A stretch of 64,000 nucleotides of DNA. Source: Nymphaea colorata. Lineage: Eukaryota > Streptophyta > Magnoliopsida > Nymphaeales > Nymphaeaceae. Below the pieces are notes generated by a model. It searched no databases. It saw only the letters and a program-made list of their open reading frames with translations, and was not told the DNA's origin. Made by a program: the position numbers and the translations under genes. The stretch spans positions 14,491,868 to 14,555,867 of the forward strand of contig NC_045150.1 of assembly GCF_008831285.2 (NCBI RefSeq), in the 5' to 3' direction. This document shows positions 62,150-64,000 of the stretch, piece by piece; position 1 is the first letter of the stretch, and each line of letters starts with the position of its first letter.

Positions 62150-64000
62150 TCTATATATATATTCTATTGTGCTTTCTATCTGGGAAGATGTCTAACCTGA
62201 CCCTACAAGGAACAGACATTATCTTTGTCGACAGATGACCTTTGCACAATTATTACCCATGCTGAAACAAGTACATTTTGTTTAGGATTTACCATCATAG
62301 AAACTGATTCTGTTGAATTTGAATGAACCTGCAATTGTGGGACACCTGATACAGAATAGGTTCTAGGGAAATGGAGCTAAGGCTAAGGTTTCGGCCATCT
62401 TGTTGAGCGATAGTATGAAATACCCCTCTTGCTCATCCGATGCTAGGGAAGATCTCTATAGAGTGTTCTTATTTTTTTAATTGGTTCAGTCTTAACACAA
62501 AAAATAAGGCGATTAATGTTAGTCGGGTCTGGCTCATGGCGATCATTTACCGACAATTGAGCCTCCATGGCCTTTATGATTGCAGCTGGCCCCTACATAT
62601 GGCTCCGGGTTTTGGACGTTGGTCAGCTTTGACTCGTGGTTGATGTTGAAAGAACAAGCTGACCTTGGCAAGATGTGATGAAGTACAAAGTCAAGCAGGT
62701 GCCAACCTTGACTTCCATGTAAATGAGTGAACCTATTAAGAGAAAGTTTTATCTGAATGTTTCGTCTTGCTGGTCTACATATCAGACCTATGGGCAGCCA
62801 GCAGCAATCCCACTTAACTGCTTTATTCAATCATCTTCGGCATAGGGGGTTAGGAGCCCAGACAGAAGATCAAAATTCTAGATAAAGGACACTAGGTATA
62901 AATTTTTCAAATTTTAAAGAATGAGAAAATTTGTTCAAAAATATTAATATAAAAATAAAATGCTTTTAAAGTTTATGTAATTACCAATACTTAACAATAG
63001 AAAGTTATGTGTCCATCAAAGGAGAGAAGAATATTTTGGTAATTTTTAAAAATTTTCTCGTTAGTCTTTTTAATTTTTTCTATTTTCAATTTTTCTTTAT
63101 ATTTTTTTAATGTGAATTAAAGTTATTTTAATCATTAACCATATTGACGTACAAAAAAAATTATGCATCAGTATAGTGACACTTAACCTATACCTGCCTC
63201 TACTCCTGCTAGCTGCTCTCAACAGGTGTTATGGGACTTATGTCACCTTTTAAAGGCGGTACTGATTTTTATGAGTGCCTCCATCAGATGGGTAGAACCC
63301 TTGTGGCCTCCTTCCCGAAAAAAAACTACTTTAAAGAGGCCCACACACTAGTCCACATTTTTGAAAAATATGTTTGGTTGGAAAAATTCATCATCCAAAT
63401 GCTTTGGATGATGGCTAGAATGGAAAGGGAAAGGAAAAAGTGAGGAAAGGATGGACAAAGAAAGAAAAAACATTTCGTTTCTAGGTCTTGCTTTTGTTTA
63501 CAATTTCAAAAGGCGGACCAAAAAGCCATTGGATTTTCTTTACCATAGACCTTCCCTTAAAAGAGAAGGAAGCCTGGAATAACAACATATCTGTTGAATC
63601 TGGACATGGTAGTACTCATTTTGGAAATATCTGGTGCCAAAGTCACTCAATGGGTAAGTGATGAATCCTTAACCTAAATCACTTACCAAAAGTTTCTACC
63701 ATATCAATTTACCCTTTTGTACAACCCAATAATTTCAAAAAATGAGCCATCTATGAGGCCAATTGTATTTTTGTGTCTTTTTTCTTTGGGCTTAACAGGT
63801 TGGTGCTTGTTTAATCCATGTTTCATTTCCTATAAAGCTCTTATTTCCTATAAAATTACTTGGGGGCACCCGTAAGCTCATCTCTCTCTCCCACTCGCCA
63901 GTGCGGACTACTATTTAAAATTCTCTTCCTCTGTTCCTCTCTCTCTCTCTATCTCTATACATGCAAGAGAACTCAAATGGCATGGAGCTGTTTCTTTGTT

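Larger units (their letters stand above)
54400..64000 (-). repeat. Duplicated block C (protease deleted)
   Basis: It is inverted relative to A and B. 54400-62095 pairs with B (37676 back to 28241), and 58713-64000 pairs with A (13003 back to 7538). It carries the same protease deletion junction as A. It also has a 650-bp segment (56400-57050) absent from B that is itself related to this repeat family (GAATGAACCTGCAATTGTGG occurs at about 56832 and again near 62320). It runs off the window end. Confidence 0.85.

Noticed and set aside
1-64000. CRISPR arrays, bacterial operons, tRNA or rRNA genes, organelle DNA
   Set aside because: None seen: the spaced repeats are ordinary tandem repeats, no tRNA-like cloverleaf was noticed, and no plastid or mitochondrial genes were recognised.

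Overview
This is nuclear DNA of a flowering plant. It is AT-rich and crowded with broken transposable elements and long microsatellites. The few host-gene remains belong to plant families: a CDR1/nepenthesin-type aspartic protease, a plastid-type terpene synthase and CC-NB-ARC resistance genes. Nothing seen here fixes the species. No complete, unbroken cellular gene is present. The nearest is the aspartic protease at 31.3-32.6 kb, which has a single in-frame stop near its C-terminus.

Layout. 1-1.1 kb: end piece of a CACTA-like repeat, repeated in inverted orientation at 37.7-39.0 kb. 1.8-3.35 kb: diverged copy of the repeat family that dominates the window. 3.35-6.26 kb: internally deleted Ty3/gypsy element with 5' LTR, primer site, gag, protease, integrase tail with chromodomain-like end, purine tract and a truncated 3' LTR. 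7.5-13.0 kb: duplicated block A. 14.6-15.7 kb: CC-NB-ARC pseudogene (minus). 17.2-18.0 kb: GC-rich element with short terminal inverted repeats. 20.9-21.2 kb: 115-bp tandem repeat. 23.0-25.1 kb: terpene synthase pseudogene with a duplicated promoter region. 25.6-26.1 kb: second CC-domain remnant. 27.9-28.2 kb: copia gag scrap. 28.2-37.7 kb: duplicated block B, carrying the protease gene and a copia LTR. 39.2-41.2 kb: second, decayed protease paralogue (minus). 41.4-46.8 kb: degenerate L1-type LINE. 46.8-51.6 kb: no recognised gene. 51.6-55.5 kb: copia gag-protease-integrase, leader and LTR (minus), with a head-to-head integrase scrap. 54.4-64.0 kb: duplicated block C, inverted relative to A and B and running off the window.

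Main structure. A, B and C are copies of one locus. B (+) and C (-) form a large imperfect inverted repeat around a spacer of about 17 kb. Only B keeps the protease body. A and C carry the same deletion of about 2.1 kb, which leaves only the last dozen or so protease codons and the downstream flank. A and C therefore descend from one already-deleted copy. The copia LTR with its head-to-head integrase fragment lies at the same place in B and C, so it predates that duplication.

How the parts relate. There is no operon-like cooperation. The window reads as a decaying defence and secondary-metabolism neighbourhood reshaped by retroelement insertion, segmental duplication and deletion. All similarity statements come from reading by eye; no alignment or database search was run.
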